A DNA stretch of 64,000 nucleotides, from the NCBI RefSeq assembly GCF_001905345.1, contig NZ_LFBV01000006.1, positions 434,001 to 498,000 of the forward strand. The letters are read 5' to 3'. Shown piece by piece: positions 38,438 through 46,516 of the stretch. Made by a program: the position numbers and the translations under genes. The notes under the pieces are model-generated. The model was not told the DNA's origin, made no database searches, and saw only the letters and a list, made by a program, of their open reading frames with translations. This stretch comes from Streptomyces uncialis (GTDB lineage: Bacteria; Actinomycetota; Actinomycetes; Streptomycetales; Streptomycetaceae). Each line of letters begins with the position of its first letter. The first letter of the stretch is position 1.

Positions 38438-40222
38438 TCAGGCGGCGGCGCGACAGGACACGTCACGCAGGAAGGCGAGCACGGTGCGCGCGGTGGTGTC
38501 GTTCTGCCGGAAGGAGGGGCCGCCCGTGCAGGGGCGGGTGAACGCCCCGGAGCCCCGGGCGTCGGTGTGCGGGCCGAGGGCGAACCTCCGTGGATGCGGT
38601 ACGCCGTCCCGGTCCAGGACCCGGCCGTCCGCCGGGTCCACGGCGAGCAGTCCGGCGGAGGTGACCCGTACGCCTTCCGTGTACAGCCCGCGCAGCAGGG
38701 AGTCGCTGGTGTCCTGGAGGGTGGGGTGCGGCAGCCGCGCCTCGATGAGCGCGCGGGCGGTGACGGACCGTCCGGGCACCGAGGGGCCGGAGCCGCGGAA
38801 GACCCCGTCCTCGGCGGTGACGGTCATACCGGGTCCGAGGAACCGGACGATCCCGGCCCGGGAGAGCGCGAGCAGTTGCCGCAGCCGGGGTCCGGGCGGT
38901 CCGGAGGCGAGGTAGCTGAAGAAGCCGTGCCACCAGGGACCGGTGTCGCCGAGCCGGATGAGCTGCCCGTACACCGACAGCAGTCCGAGGAAGACCGCCA
39001 GGTCGGGGCTGTGCGCGGGGTCGTGCCGGCGGGCGAGGTCGGCGGTGATGTAGGCGCGTACCCCGTCCTGGAGCGCGTCGCCGTCGGGGTAGCGCACCCC
39101 GTCGAGGGGCCGGTCGAGGGCGGCGAGGTCGAGCCGGTCGGCGGGGTCGGGCACCGAGGACGCCACCAGGGCGCGCAGTTCGTCGCTCAGCGGCCCGGCG
39201 GCGGCGTACTTCTCCTCGAAGTCGGTCCAGGAGACCCGGGTCCGTTCGGGGTGCGTGGCGAACAGCCGGTGGTAGTGGGCGAAGCCCAGTTCCTTGTCGA
39301 TCAGCGGCCACACATCGCGGACGAAGTCGGCGCCACCGGGCCGGGCCAGCAGCCCGTCCACCTCGGCGGGGCCGAAGAACCGGGGCAGCGGCGGGCGCTC
39401 CCCCGACCAGGAGTACCCGATCTTCGAGTGGTACGGCACCCCGCGCCGGGAACCGACGTGCAGTACGGGTTCCCGTCCGGTGGGCCGGTACGTCAGCTCG
39501 CCGCCGGGGCCCTCCTCGTACCGTCCGCCGCGGCCCTCGGTGAGCAGGACCATCAGGTCGACGAAGGCGAGACCGAAGCCCCGCACCAGTACCGGTTCGC
39601 CGGGCGCGAGTGCGGACAGATCGATGTCGGCGGTGTAGTCGGGCGGCAGATGGAGCAGGCCATGGTGGTCCGCGTAGGCGCGCAACCCGCGCTGTTCGGC
39701 GTCGAGTTCGGCCTCGACATGGCCGAGGGCGAGGATCACCAGGTCGGCGGTGAGCGGTTCGGCGCGTCCTTCGATCCAGACCCGCTGGCTGCCGTCGCGG
39801 TCCCCCTGGAGGCGGGTCGCGCGGCGCGCGTGGTGGTGGACGGTGATCCCGGGGGGCAGTGCGGCCACGGCCCGCTCGTACACCCAGCGCAGATAGGAAC
39901 CGCCGAGCCGGCGGCCGGGGAAGGCGGCGCCGTCGAGTCCCGCCCATTGGTGGAGGGTGGGTCCGGGGCGGACGGGCCCGTCCAGGGGGACGGTCTCGTC
40001 GGTGAACATGGTGACGTCCTCGGCCATGGAGTTCATCCACAGCAGCGGGGACTGGTCCTGGCGCCATATCCGGCCGCTGCCCGGCGGATAGGGGTCCACG
40101 AGATGGATGTCCAGCGCGTCGGCGCCGTCGCCGGACAGCAGTCCGGGCGCGTTGGCGGCGATGCGTTCCAGCAGGCCGGTGGTCCGGGGGCCGGCGCCCA
40201 CGATGACCAGGGTGGGTCTCAT
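38438..40222 (-). CDS. FAD/NAD(P)-binding protein in the transporter operon
   Basis: A 594-residue protein. The N-terminus is a dinucleotide-binding fold (LVIVGAGPRTTGLLERIAA at 5-23) followed by VDPYPPGSGRIWR and WMNSMAEDVTMF, the pattern of FAD-NAD(P)-binding (PF13454-like) proteins. Further conserved stretches are LVRGFGLAFVDLMVLLTEGRGG and the C-terminal RFALGPHTDARGSGAFTRPCTGGPSFRQND. It resembles N-hydroxylating monooxygenases at the N-terminus, but no clear NADPH-binding GxGxxG for that class was placed. It sits between two permease genes and overlaps one by ATGA, so it must act on the imported compound or supply electrons to the flavin monooxygenases (inference). Confidence 0.8.
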   Translation of the reverse strand: MRPTLVIVGAGPRTTGLLERIAANAPGLLSGDGADALDIHLVDPYPPGSGRIWRQDQSPLLWMNSMAEDVTMFTDETVPLDGPVRPGPTLHQWAGLDGAAFPGRRLGGSYLRWVYERAVAALPPGITVHHHARRATRLQGDRDGSQRVWIEGRAEPLTADLVILALGHVEAELDAEQRGLRAYADHHGLLHLPPDYTADIDLSALAPGEPVLVRGFGLAFVDLMVLLTEGRGGRYEEGPGGELTYRPTGREPVLHVGSRRGVPYHSKIGYSWSGERPPLPRFFGPAEVDGLLARPGGADFVRDVWPLIDKELGFAHYHRLFATHPERTRVSWTDFEEKYAAAGPLSDELRALVASSVPDPADRLDLAALDRPLDGVRYPDGDALQDGVRAYITADLARRHDPAHSPDLAVFLGLLSVYGQLIRLGDTGPWWHGFFSYLASGPPGPRLRQLLALSRAGIVRFLGPGMTVTAEDGVFRGSGPSVPGRSVTARALIEARLPHPTLQDTSDSLLRGLYTEGVRVTSAGLLAVDPADGRVLDRDGVPHPRRFALGPHTDARGSGAFTRPCTGGPSFRQNDTTARTVLAFLRDVSCRAAA

Positions 40223-41085
40223 CGGCGGGTCTCCGTTCCCCGGGCGTAGTGCCGTTCGACGTAGTACTGGCCGACGCTGAGCACGGAGGTGACGACCACG
40301 TACCAGACGGTGGCGACGAGCAGCAGAGGGATCACCTGGTAGGTGCGGTGATAGACGAGCTGCACCGAGTAGAGGAGATCGGCGACCGCGATCACGGAGA
40401 CGATGGACGTGCCCTTGAGGGTGCCGATCAGCATGTTCCCGGCCGGTGGCACGATCGCCCGCATGGCCTGCGGCAGCACGATCCGCCGCCAGCGCCGCCC
40501 CCGGCCGAGCCCCAGCGCCTGCGCGGCCTCGATCTGTCCGCGGTCCACGGAGAGGATGCCGCCGCGGACGACCTCGGCGGCGTACGCGGCCTCGTGCAGG
40601 GTCAGTCCGATGATGGCGACGGTGATGGGGTCGAGCAGATTGACGGTGCTGACCCCGAGGATCTGCGGGTACAGGGCGCCGATGTTGAACCAGAAGAGCA
40701 GCTGGACGAGGATCGGCATGGACCGGAACAGCCAGACGTATCCCCAGCTCACGGCGCGCAGTACCGGGTTGTCGGACAGGCGCATCACGGCGAGCAGGGT
40801 GCCGAGGGCGAAGCCGAGGACCATCACGAGGGCGGTCAGCCACAGGGTGAGACCGAGGCCGCGCAGTACGGACGCGGAGGTGAAGTACTCACCGACGACG
40901 CCCCATTGGAAGGCGTCGTTGCGGACCACGGACCGGACGGCGGCCGCGAGCAGGGCGAGCAGGACGACGGCGGCGATCCACTGACCGGCCTTGGGCCGGC
41001 GCACGATCGACAGGGTGAGAGGCGGGCCGCCGGACGGATCACGTGGTCGGGCGGGGGAGCTCTTGGTGAGCGTGGGCAAGGACAT
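40219..41085 (-). CDS. Amino-acid-type ABC transporter permease, first gene of operon
   Basis: A 288-residue HisMQ-type permease, close to the other one in the cluster: WGYVWLFRSMPILVQLLFWFNIGAL, the EAA loop GQIEAAQALGLGRGRRWRRIVLPQAMRAIVPP, and GTSIVSVIAVADLLYS. It probably pairs with the second permease. GGAG lies seven bases before the ATG. It is the first gene after a consensus-like promoter at 41185-41215, leaving a leader of about 90 bases. Confidence 0.92.
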   Translation of the reverse strand: MSLPTLTKSSPARPRDPSGGPPLTLSIVRRPKAGQWIAAVVLLALLAAAVRSVVRNDAFQWGVVGEYFTSASVLRGLGLTLWLTALVMVLGFALGTLLAVMRLSDNPVLRAVSWGYVWLFRSMPILVQLLFWFNIGALYPQILGVSTVNLLDPITVAIIGLTLHEAAYAAEVVRGGILSVDRGQIEAAQALGLGRGRRWRRIVLPQAMRAIVPPAGNMLIGTLKGTSIVSVIAVADLLYSVQLVYHRTYQVIPLLLVATVWYVVVTSVLSVGQYYVERHYARGTETRR

Positions 41086-41180
41086 GCGAAGGCTCCGCGG
41101 GCACGGGAAGTCGGCACGGACTGGCCTTCACACATGGACACCGACCGAGCCCCTCAGCAGCGGCGGGTGTCCCAATACGC

Positions 41181-41247
41181 CTTGAGACTAAGGGTGTTGT
41201 CCGCCACGCTGTCAAGGGTGTCCACACTCTGAGCCGTACGTCTCAAG
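41181..41247. promoter_or_regulatory. Promoter of the leftward operon flanked by 8-bp inverted repeats
   Basis: On the minus strand TTGACA (41215-41210) and TAGTCT (41190-41185) are 19 bases apart. CTTGAGAC (41181-41188) and GTCTCAAG (41240-41247) are perfect inverted repeats flanking it. They could be half-sites of a looped operator controlling both the operon and the divergent leader. Confidence 0.6.
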
Positions 41248-41251
41248 TCGG

Positions 41252-41280
41252 TTGACGGCGACCCGGATGCCTGTTCCACT
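41252..41280 (+). promoter_or_regulatory. Promoter of the leader peptide
   Basis: TTGACG (41252-41257) and TCCACT (41275-41280) are 17 bases apart. Seven bases then lead to the ATG at 41288. No ribosome binding site is present, so the leader ORF should be translated leaderless. Confidence 0.5.
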
Positions 41281-41287
41281 TGTGACC

Positions 41288-41359
41288 ATGCATCCGCAGC
41301 AGTGGCTGGTCACACGCTCCCACATCGACTTCGGTCGAGTGTGGTCGGCGTCTTGTTGA
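41288..41359 (+). CDS. Cysteine-ended leader peptide (putative attenuator sORF)
   Basis: A 23-codon ORF. The C-terminal half reads LVTRSHIDFGRVWSASC and then TGA. This matches the motif LxxRxHxDxxRVxSxxC of peptides annotated 'putative leader peptide' ahead of sulfur-uptake genes in Streptomyces. In mycobacteria, leaderless cysteine-coding ORFs act as cysteine-responsive attenuators (established). Here the single Cys is the last codon, and an attenuator-like inverted repeat lies 310 bases downstream. The regulated gene should be the binding protein at 41804. If Cys-tRNA is scarce, the ribosome would stall at the last codon and change folding of the leader RNA; that step is inference. Confidence 0.75.
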   Translation: MHPQQWLVTRSHIDFGRVWSASC

Positions 41360-41803
41360 GCTGACGCCACGCTGCCCGGCCCCGCGGTTCTCTCTCCGCG
41401 CGACGGCCGTCACGCGTTCTCCGAGGCACCGGGCCACCTTCCGCGTCCCGCGCACGGTCCGCCCCGCCGTTCCCGCTGTTCCCGCCGTTCCGGCGCCCTT
41501 TCCCTTTTCGCAGTGCCCGCAGTGCCTTCACACACGTTCGCCAGCTCGGCCCCTCCCCTCAGCAGTGCCCTTCCCGCAGTGCCCTCGGTGACCGCCGGCG
41601 GGTGACCCGCTCCGGCGGGACCCGCGGCCGGCCGCTTCCCGACCGCTTCCCGACAGCTCCGCCGCGCCCCGCGCGGCCCGACCGGCGACCCCGGACGGGC
41701 CGGCCGGCCGCGCCTGGGCCGGGCCGCGCGCACCGCCTTCCCGCCGGGCCTCTCACCTTCCGGTCGTCCGTCTCATCTGTCGGTACTTGGAGAACGCCAC
41801 ACC
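41360..41803 (+). promoter_or_regulatory. Long leader RNA region with attenuator-like hairpins
   Basis: A 444-bp untranslated stretch between leader peptide and binding protein. It contains GCGGGT/ACCCGC (41598-41610) and an 11-bp inverted repeat with arms CGCGCGGCCCG (41670-41680) and CGGGCCGCGCG (41720-41730). The latter could be the conditional terminator. Frames across it lack ribosome sites. Confidence 0.5.
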
Positions 41804-42763
41804 ATGAGTACGTCCACGCTGTCCCGCCATCGCAGTTTCGCCACCTTCGCCCTGATCACGGCCACCGCGCTGACGCTCACCTCGTGCGGTTCGGACGGGT
41901 CGGGCGGATCGGACCCGGGTACCCGGACGGGCGCCGCGAAGAACGCGGACCTCCCGACGACCGATGTGGTGTCCTCGCTCGCCAAGGACCCGGCCGCCGC
42001 GGCGCTGCTGCCGGCGGAGGTCCGCGGGAGCGGTGAACTGACCCTCGCGACCAGCGTCGGCGGCAACCCGCCCGGCTCGGCGTACCTGGACGACGGGAAG
42101 ACGCTCGTCGGTCAGGACGTGGACTTCGCGGACGCGGTGGCGAAGGTGCTGGGCATCGAGCTGAAGCGCGAGGTGGCGAGCTTCGAGGCGATCCTGCCCG
42201 CGCTCGGCAGCGGCAAGTACGACCTGGGCACCGGCAACTTCGGGGTGACGGAGGAGCGCCGCAGGACGATCGACTTCGTGACGTACATCAACGACGGCCA
42301 GGGCTTCGCCGCGCGCGAGGACAGCGATCTGCCCGAGATCAAGGATCTCAAGCAGCTCTGCGGGCTGAAGGTCGCGACGAGCGCGGGCACGACGTTCGAG
42401 GCGACGCTCCAGGACAACAAGAAGGTGTGCGACGGGCAGAAGGCGTACAGCGTCCAGACGTACAGCGATCAGAGCGCGATCTGGTCCGCGCTCCAGCAGG
42501 GCCGCGCCGATGTGGTGATGAGCACCATCAACGGTCTGCGGTACGCGGTGTCCCATCAGAAGGGGCTGAAGTTCCTGAGCGAGTTCCACCGGCTGGACGT
42601 GGGCTTCGCCTTCAAGAAGAACACCCCGCTGGCCCCCGCCTTCCAGGCCGCGGTCAACAAGCTCATCGAGGACGGGACGTACGACAAGATCCTGGCGAAG
42701 TGGGGCACGAAGGGCTCCGCCATCAAGACCTCGGAGATCTCCCCGCCGGAGTCCAAGGGCTGA
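41804..42763 (+). CDS. Amino-acid-type substrate-binding lipoprotein, leader-peptide controlled
   Basis: A 319-residue lipoprotein. The lipobox is LTLTSC with Cys at 28, followed by a Gly/Ser linker. The family 3 binding domain has GQDVDFADAVAKVLGIELKREVASFEAILPALGSGKYDLGTGNFGVTEERRRTIDFV and ends LIEDGTYDKILAKWG. It is a paralogue of the binding protein in the divergent operon; their sequences differ in the binding region (DGQGFAAREDSDL against DNIAFEAKKDADW). It has no permease or ATPase genes of its own, so it probably feeds the divergent importer with another ligand. GGAG lies 11 bases before the ATG. Confidence 0.9.
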   Translation: MSTSTLSRHRSFATFALITATALTLTSCGSDGSGGSDPGTRTGAAKNADLPTTDVVSSLAKDPAAAALLPAEVRGSGELTLATSVGGNPPGSAYLDDGKTLVGQDVDFADAVAKVLGIELKREVASFEAILPALGSGKYDLGTGNFGVTEERRRTIDFVTYINDGQGFAAREDSDLPEIKDLKQLCGLKVATSAGTTFEATLQDNKKVCDGQKAYSVQTYSDQSAIWSALQQGRADVVMSTINGLRYAVSHQKGLKFLSEFHRLDVGFAFKKNTPLAPAFQAAVNKLIEDGTYDKILAKWGTKGSAIKTSEISPPESKG

Positions 42764-43054
42764 GCACACCCCGGCCGCCGGTCCCGTACCCAGGACCACC
42801 CGACACCCCCGGCACCCCAGCACCCCGGCGGCCCTGGGTACGGGACCGGCACCCCGGCGACCCGGCGACCCGAGGTACGGGCGACCCGGGGTACGGGACC
42901 GGCACCCCTGCCGTTCCGGTGCGGGTGCCGTACCCCTCCCACCCGGGTGCGGGTCCCGCACCCACGCCCGCCCAGGGACGGGTCCCGCACTCCCGCCCGC
43001 CCAGGGACGGGACCGTATCCGGCCGGGCAGGAGGCGAACCGGGCGACGGAAGGA
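42764..43054. other. Intergenic repeat-rich stretch
   Basis: Besides the inverted repeat it contains two copies of CGCCCGCCCAGGGACGGG (near 42966-42983 and 42996-43013) and several GGCGACCCG units. No gene is supported. Confidence 0.5.
42777..42850 (+). terminator. Inverted repeat with 18-bp perfect arms after the binding protein gene
   Basis: Arms at 42777-42794 and 42833-42850 pair perfectly across a 38-base C-rich loop, 14 bases after the stop. The right-arm sequence GGTACGGGACCGGCACCCC recurs at about 42894-42912. Confidence 0.7.
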
Positions 43055-44401
43055 TCAGCAGTCGCACCCGCAGTCGCAGCAGCCGCCCTCGCCGTCCCCG
43101 CCGCAGCAGCTACAGCAGTTGCAGCATTCGCCGCACACCCCGCAATCGCAGTTCCCGCACGGTGACGGACGGCGCTCACGCGACCAGGGGTCCTCGTACT
43201 CGCCACAGCAGAGCTGACACGTGCAGGCGAGTCCGGCCCAGACCAGACAGCCCGCGAGCATCCCCCGCCGGTCCCGGCGCGGCGGTCCGGGCGGGAAGGG
43301 ACCACCCGGACCGGGGCCACCGGGTCCGCCGGGCGCGTAAGGCCCGTTCGGGGCGTACGGTCCGTTCGGCGCGTAAGGCCCGTTCGGCCCGCCGGGTGTG
43401 TGCGCACCGGCCGTGTGGGCGGCGCCGGCCGTGTGGGCGGCGCCGGCCGTGTGGGCGGCGCTGGCCGTGTGGGCGGCGCCGGGTCCGGACAGGGTCCCGT
43501 GCGTGCCCGGCGCGGCCTCGTCACCCGCGCCCGGGTGCCCGCAGGAGCGCGACCCGAAGGCGCGGTCCACCGAGTTCCGCAGTTCATGGGCGAGCAGCAC
43601 ATGGGCGAGTCCGCCGTCGGTGAAGTCGGCCTCGCGCAGCGCCAGACGTATCCCGTGCAGCGCGTCGTCGGCGAGGCGGCGGGCCTCGGTGAGGTCGGTG
43701 CCGGTGGCGGTGAGCGGGTTCCACGCGCCCGTGGCGGCGTCGGTGTCCCGGTCCTCGACGGCGTCCAGGAGATGGGCGAGCCGGCCGAAGAGGCGTCCGG
43801 CCTCGGCGAGCGGCGCGGCGTTGTGGGGTCTGCCGGCGAGGACGGCGGTGTGCGCGAAGGCGGCGGCCGTCGCGGTCTCGGTGGGTTCGGTGACGGTGAG
43901 CAGCGGGGTGCCGGGGCCCGCGAGTGCCTCGATGCCCGGCTGGCGGTCGACCGCGTCGAGCAGGAGCGCGGTGTCGAAGCCCACAGCCGTACCGGTACGT
44001 TGACCCGCTTTGTCCCAGTTGGTCGCGACACGCCGTGCGGCGACCGCTATGGGCTTTCGAGCCAACAGTCCGTCACCGTCCAGGACGTGGTCCCGCATCT
44101 TGGCCGCGGCGAGCACCAGGGAGACCGCCGCGGCGAGCCTGGCACCCTCCCCACGGGCCACTGAGGCACCACGCATCCCGCGCAGCGGACAGGGTCCGGC
44201 CCGGCGCCGGCCCTCCTCGGCCCGCTCGGCCTGAGCTTCCGTCAGAACCGAGACCAGCAGACCGTCATAGTTGGTGACAAGCCGGGCGAACTGCCCGTGA
44301 TCCCTTCGCAGAGCGAGGCACAGGCCGCACAAATGAGCCATCCACGCGGCTCCGAGCCGCTCCCCCAAGCGATGCTTGCAGGGCCTGACAATGCCGAACA
44401 T
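43055..44401 (-). CDS. DUF5685 protein with a cysteine-rich C-terminus
   Basis: A 448-residue protein. Residues 1-300 are the DUF5685 domain, beginning MFGIVRPCKHRLGE and containing WMAHLCGLCLALRRDHG. These cysteines are conserved in the family (C8, C25, C28) and suggest metal binding. Then follow an Ala/His repeat (AAHTAGA units, about 310-340), an NGPYAP repeat (three copies), a proline/glycine stretch and a hydrophobic segment GMLAGCLVWAGLACTCQLCC. The last 36 residues have 15 cysteines (CGNCDCGVCGECCNCCSCC and more). No function is known. The ATG at 44401 is divergent from the sepF-like gene. Confidence 0.8.
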   Translation of the reverse strand: MFGIVRPCKHRLGERLGAAWMAHLCGLCLALRRDHGQFARLVTNYDGLLVSVLTEAQAERAEEGRRRAGPCPLRGMRGASVARGEGARLAAAVSLVLAAAKMRDHVLDGDGLLARKPIAVAARRVATNWDKAGQRTGTAVGFDTALLLDAVDRQPGIEALAGPGTPLLTVTEPTETATAAAFAHTAVLAGRPHNAAPLAEAGRLFGRLAHLLDAVEDRDTDAATGAWNPLTATGTDLTEARRLADDALHGIRLALREADFTDGGLAHVLLAHELRNSVDRAFGSRSCGHPGAGDEAAPGTHGTLSGPGAAHTASAAHTAGAAHTAGAAHTAGAHTPGGPNGPYAPNGPYAPNGPYAPGGPGGPGPGGPFPPGPPRRDRRGMLAGCLVWAGLACTCQLCCGEYEDPWSRERRPSPCGNCDCGVCGECCNCCSCCGGDGEGGCCDCGCDC

Positions 44402-44632
44402 GACGACGCTCCCCCCGTGCCGTAACCGAATCGGCGCATGCTACCGGCCGGTCCGTTCACCCGGACGCACCGGGCATCACCCAAACGCCGCGAGAAATCA
44501 TATTTCACTCACAGTCAGCAGCGTTGTGCCGCAAGACCCTTGGAATCAGGGGACCTCTACCGATTTGCTGTGCACCAGTACCGTCACGAAAACCCAGCGC
44601 GGCGACCAACCCCTTGGCGCGTTGTCAGCATC

Positions 44633-44644
44633 ATGGTCGACCAT
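44633..44644. promoter_or_regulatory. Perfect 12-bp palindrome upstream of the sepF-like gene
   Basis: ATGGTCGACCAT lies 43 bp before the start codon. It could be an operator; no regulator is known to me for it. Confidence 0.4.
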
Positions 44645-44687
44645 AGGGGGGCGGAACCACGCAAGACCGCTGTGAGAGGAGGCGTCC

Positions 44688-45137
44688 ATGGGATCGGTGC
44701 GCAAGGCGAGTGCCTGGCTTGGCCTCGTCGACGACAACGATGATGAGCGTTACTACGACAGCTACGAGGACGACACGACCGACGCGACCGGGAGCCACGG
44801 CAACGCCTGGGTGACCGACCCGCGGGTGAAGGTCGCCACGGACACCGCCGAGGAGACCGGCCGCCGCATCGGCACGGTCACCCCGGACAGTTTCCGGGAC
44901 GCCCGCGCCATCGGTGAACTGTTCCGGGACGGTGTCCCGGTCATCGTGAACCTCACGGCCATGGAGCCCGGCGACGCCAAGCGCGTCGTCGACTTCGCGG
45001 CCGGTCTGACCTTCGGACTGCGCGGCTCGATCGAGCGCGTGGCCACGCGGGTCTTCCTGCTCACCCCTTCGCACACCGAGATCGTCAGCGGCGAGGCCCA
45101 GGGCCGTCGCAGCGACGGTTTCTTCAACCAGAGCTGA
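44688..45137 (+). CDS. SepF-family cell division protein
   Basis: A 149-residue protein. The first 15 residues (MGSVRKASAWLGLVD) form the amphipathic membrane-targeting helix of SepF. An acidic linker (DDNDDERYYDSYEDDTTD) leads to the SepF core at about 60-140 (VPVIVNLTAMEPGDAKRVVDFAAGLTFGLRGSIERVATRVFLLTP). SepF anchors and bundles FtsZ at division sites. Streptomyces has several paralogues, and the main one sits in the ftsZ cluster. As this copy lies alone, it is probably an accessory SepF-like protein. GAGAGGAGG precedes the ATG. Confidence 0.9.
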   Translation: MGSVRKASAWLGLVDDNDDERYYDSYEDDTTDATGSHGNAWVTDPRVKVATDTAEETGRRIGTVTPDSFRDARAIGELFRDGVPVIVNLTAMEPGDAKRVVDFAAGLTFGLRGSIERVATRVFLLTPSHTEIVSGEAQGRRSDGFFNQS

Positions 45138-45174
45138 GGCAGGGCCGCTCACCGGCCGGTTCGGCCGGGGCGTC

Positions 45175-45210
45175 ACCGCCCGTACCGGGGATCACCCGGA
45201 CGGGCGACGG
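45175..45210. terminator. Imperfect convergent terminator
   Basis: CGCCCGT-a-CCGGG pairs with CCCGG-ACGGGCG, with one bulged A and loop GATCA. It lies between the sepF-like gene and the acyl-CoA dehydrogenase gene; coordinates are approximate. Confidence 0.6.
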
Positions 45211-45225
45211 AAGGGCCGGGGGGCC

Positions 45226-46416
45226 TTACCGGAAGGCGTCGAGTCCGGTGAGCGCCTTGCCCAGCACGAGCTGATGCATCTCCACGGTGCCCTCGTAGGT
45301 GAGCACCGACTCCAGGTTCGTGGCGTGCCGCATCACCGGGTACTCCAGCGAGATGCCGTTCGCGCCGAGGATCGTCCGGGCGGTACGGCAGATCTCGATC
45401 GCCTCCCGCACGTTGTTGAGCTTGCCGAAGCTGATCTGCTCGGCCCGCAGCGTCCCCGCGTCCATCCGGCGGCCCAGATGATGGGCCAGCAGAATGCCCT
45501 TGTGCAGCTCGACCGCCATGTCGGCGAGCTTGGCCTGGGTGAGCTGGAAGCCGCCGATGGGCCTGCCGAACTGCTCCCGTGACCCGGCGTACGCCAGCGC
45601 CGTCTCGAAACTCGACCGGGCCGCGCCCATCGAGCCCCAGACGATCCCGTAGCGCGCGTGCGACAGACAGCCCAGCGGACCGCGCAGCCCGGTGACCCCG
45701 GGCAGCACCGCGTCGGCGGGCAGCCGTACGTCGTCCAGCACCAGCTCACTGGTGACGGAGGCGCGCAGCGACCACTTGTGCTTGATCTCGGGCGCGCTGA
45801 ACCCCGGGGCGCCGGTGGGGACGACGAAGCCGCGCACTCCCCCGTCGGTCTGCGCCCAGACCACGGCGACCTGCGCCACGGACCCGTTGGTGATCCACAT
45901 CTTGCGGCCGTTCAGCACCCAGTCGTCACCGTCGCGGCGCGCGTATGTGCGCATCGACCCCGGGTCGCTGCCGTGGTCGGGCTCGGTCAGTCCGAAGCAG
46001 CCGATGAGTTCCCCCGCGGCCATCCCGGGCAGCCACTCCCGGCGCTGCTCCTCGGAGCCGTAGCGGTGGATCGCGTACATCGCGAGCGAGCCCTGCACGG
46101 AGACCAGGGAGCGGATGCCGGAGTCGGCGGCCTCCAGCTCCAGACAGGCGAGGCCGTACTGCACCGCGCTCGCGCCCGCGCAGCCGTACCCCTCCAGGGA
46201 CATCCCGAGGGCGCCGAGCGCGCCGAGCTCCCGCGCCAGTTCCCGGACGACGGGCAGCTCGCCGCTCTCGTACCACTCGGCGATGTGCGGCAGCACCCGG
46301 TCGCGGGTCCAGGCCCGGACGGTGTCCCGGATCGCGAGGTCCTCGGGCTCCAGGAGGTCGTCGATGCCGAGCGGGTCGGCGGGGTCGAAGGGCGGCGGCT
46401 TGGGCGACGCGGACAT
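45226..46416 (-). CDS. Acyl-CoA dehydrogenase (glutaryl-CoA dehydrogenase-like)
   Basis: A 396-residue flavoprotein. The FAD-binding signatures are CFGLTEPDHGSDPGSM and KMWITNGSVAQVAVVWA, and the C-terminal domain has GGFQLTQAKLADMAVELHKG and NGISLEYPVMRHATNLESVLTYEGTVEMHQLVLGKALTG. The catalytic glutamate is in TYEGT near the end, as in glutaryl-CoA and short-chain dehydrogenases. The family oxidises an acyl-CoA at C2-C3 and passes electrons to ETF. A glutaryl-CoA-type role is likely but needs the substrate-loop residues. The ATG at 46416 follows GGAGG. Confidence 0.9.
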   Translation of the reverse strand: MSASPKPPPFDPADPLGIDDLLEPEDLAIRDTVRAWTRDRVLPHIAEWYESGELPVVRELARELGALGALGMSLEGYGCAGASAVQYGLACLELEAADSGIRSLVSVQGSLAMYAIHRYGSEEQRREWLPGMAAGELIGCFGLTEPDHGSDPGSMRTYARRDGDDWVLNGRKMWITNGSVAQVAVVWAQTDGGVRGFVVPTGAPGFSAPEIKHKWSLRASVTSELVLDDVRLPADAVLPGVTGLRGPLGCLSHARYGIVWGSMGAARSSFETALAYAGSREQFGRPIGGFQLTQAKLADMAVELHKGILLAHHLGRRMDAGTLRAEQISFGKLNNVREAIEICRTARTILGANGISLEYPVMRHATNLESVLTYEGTVEMHQLVLGKALTGLDAFR

Positions 46417-46516
46417 GGGTGTACCTCCGACGACGGAAACTAGCAGCGGTAACCAGGCTCGGGGGCCGACGTTAGCCGGGGGTCCTCCCGGTGGCAACGG
46501 CGACCGGGCCGGAGCG

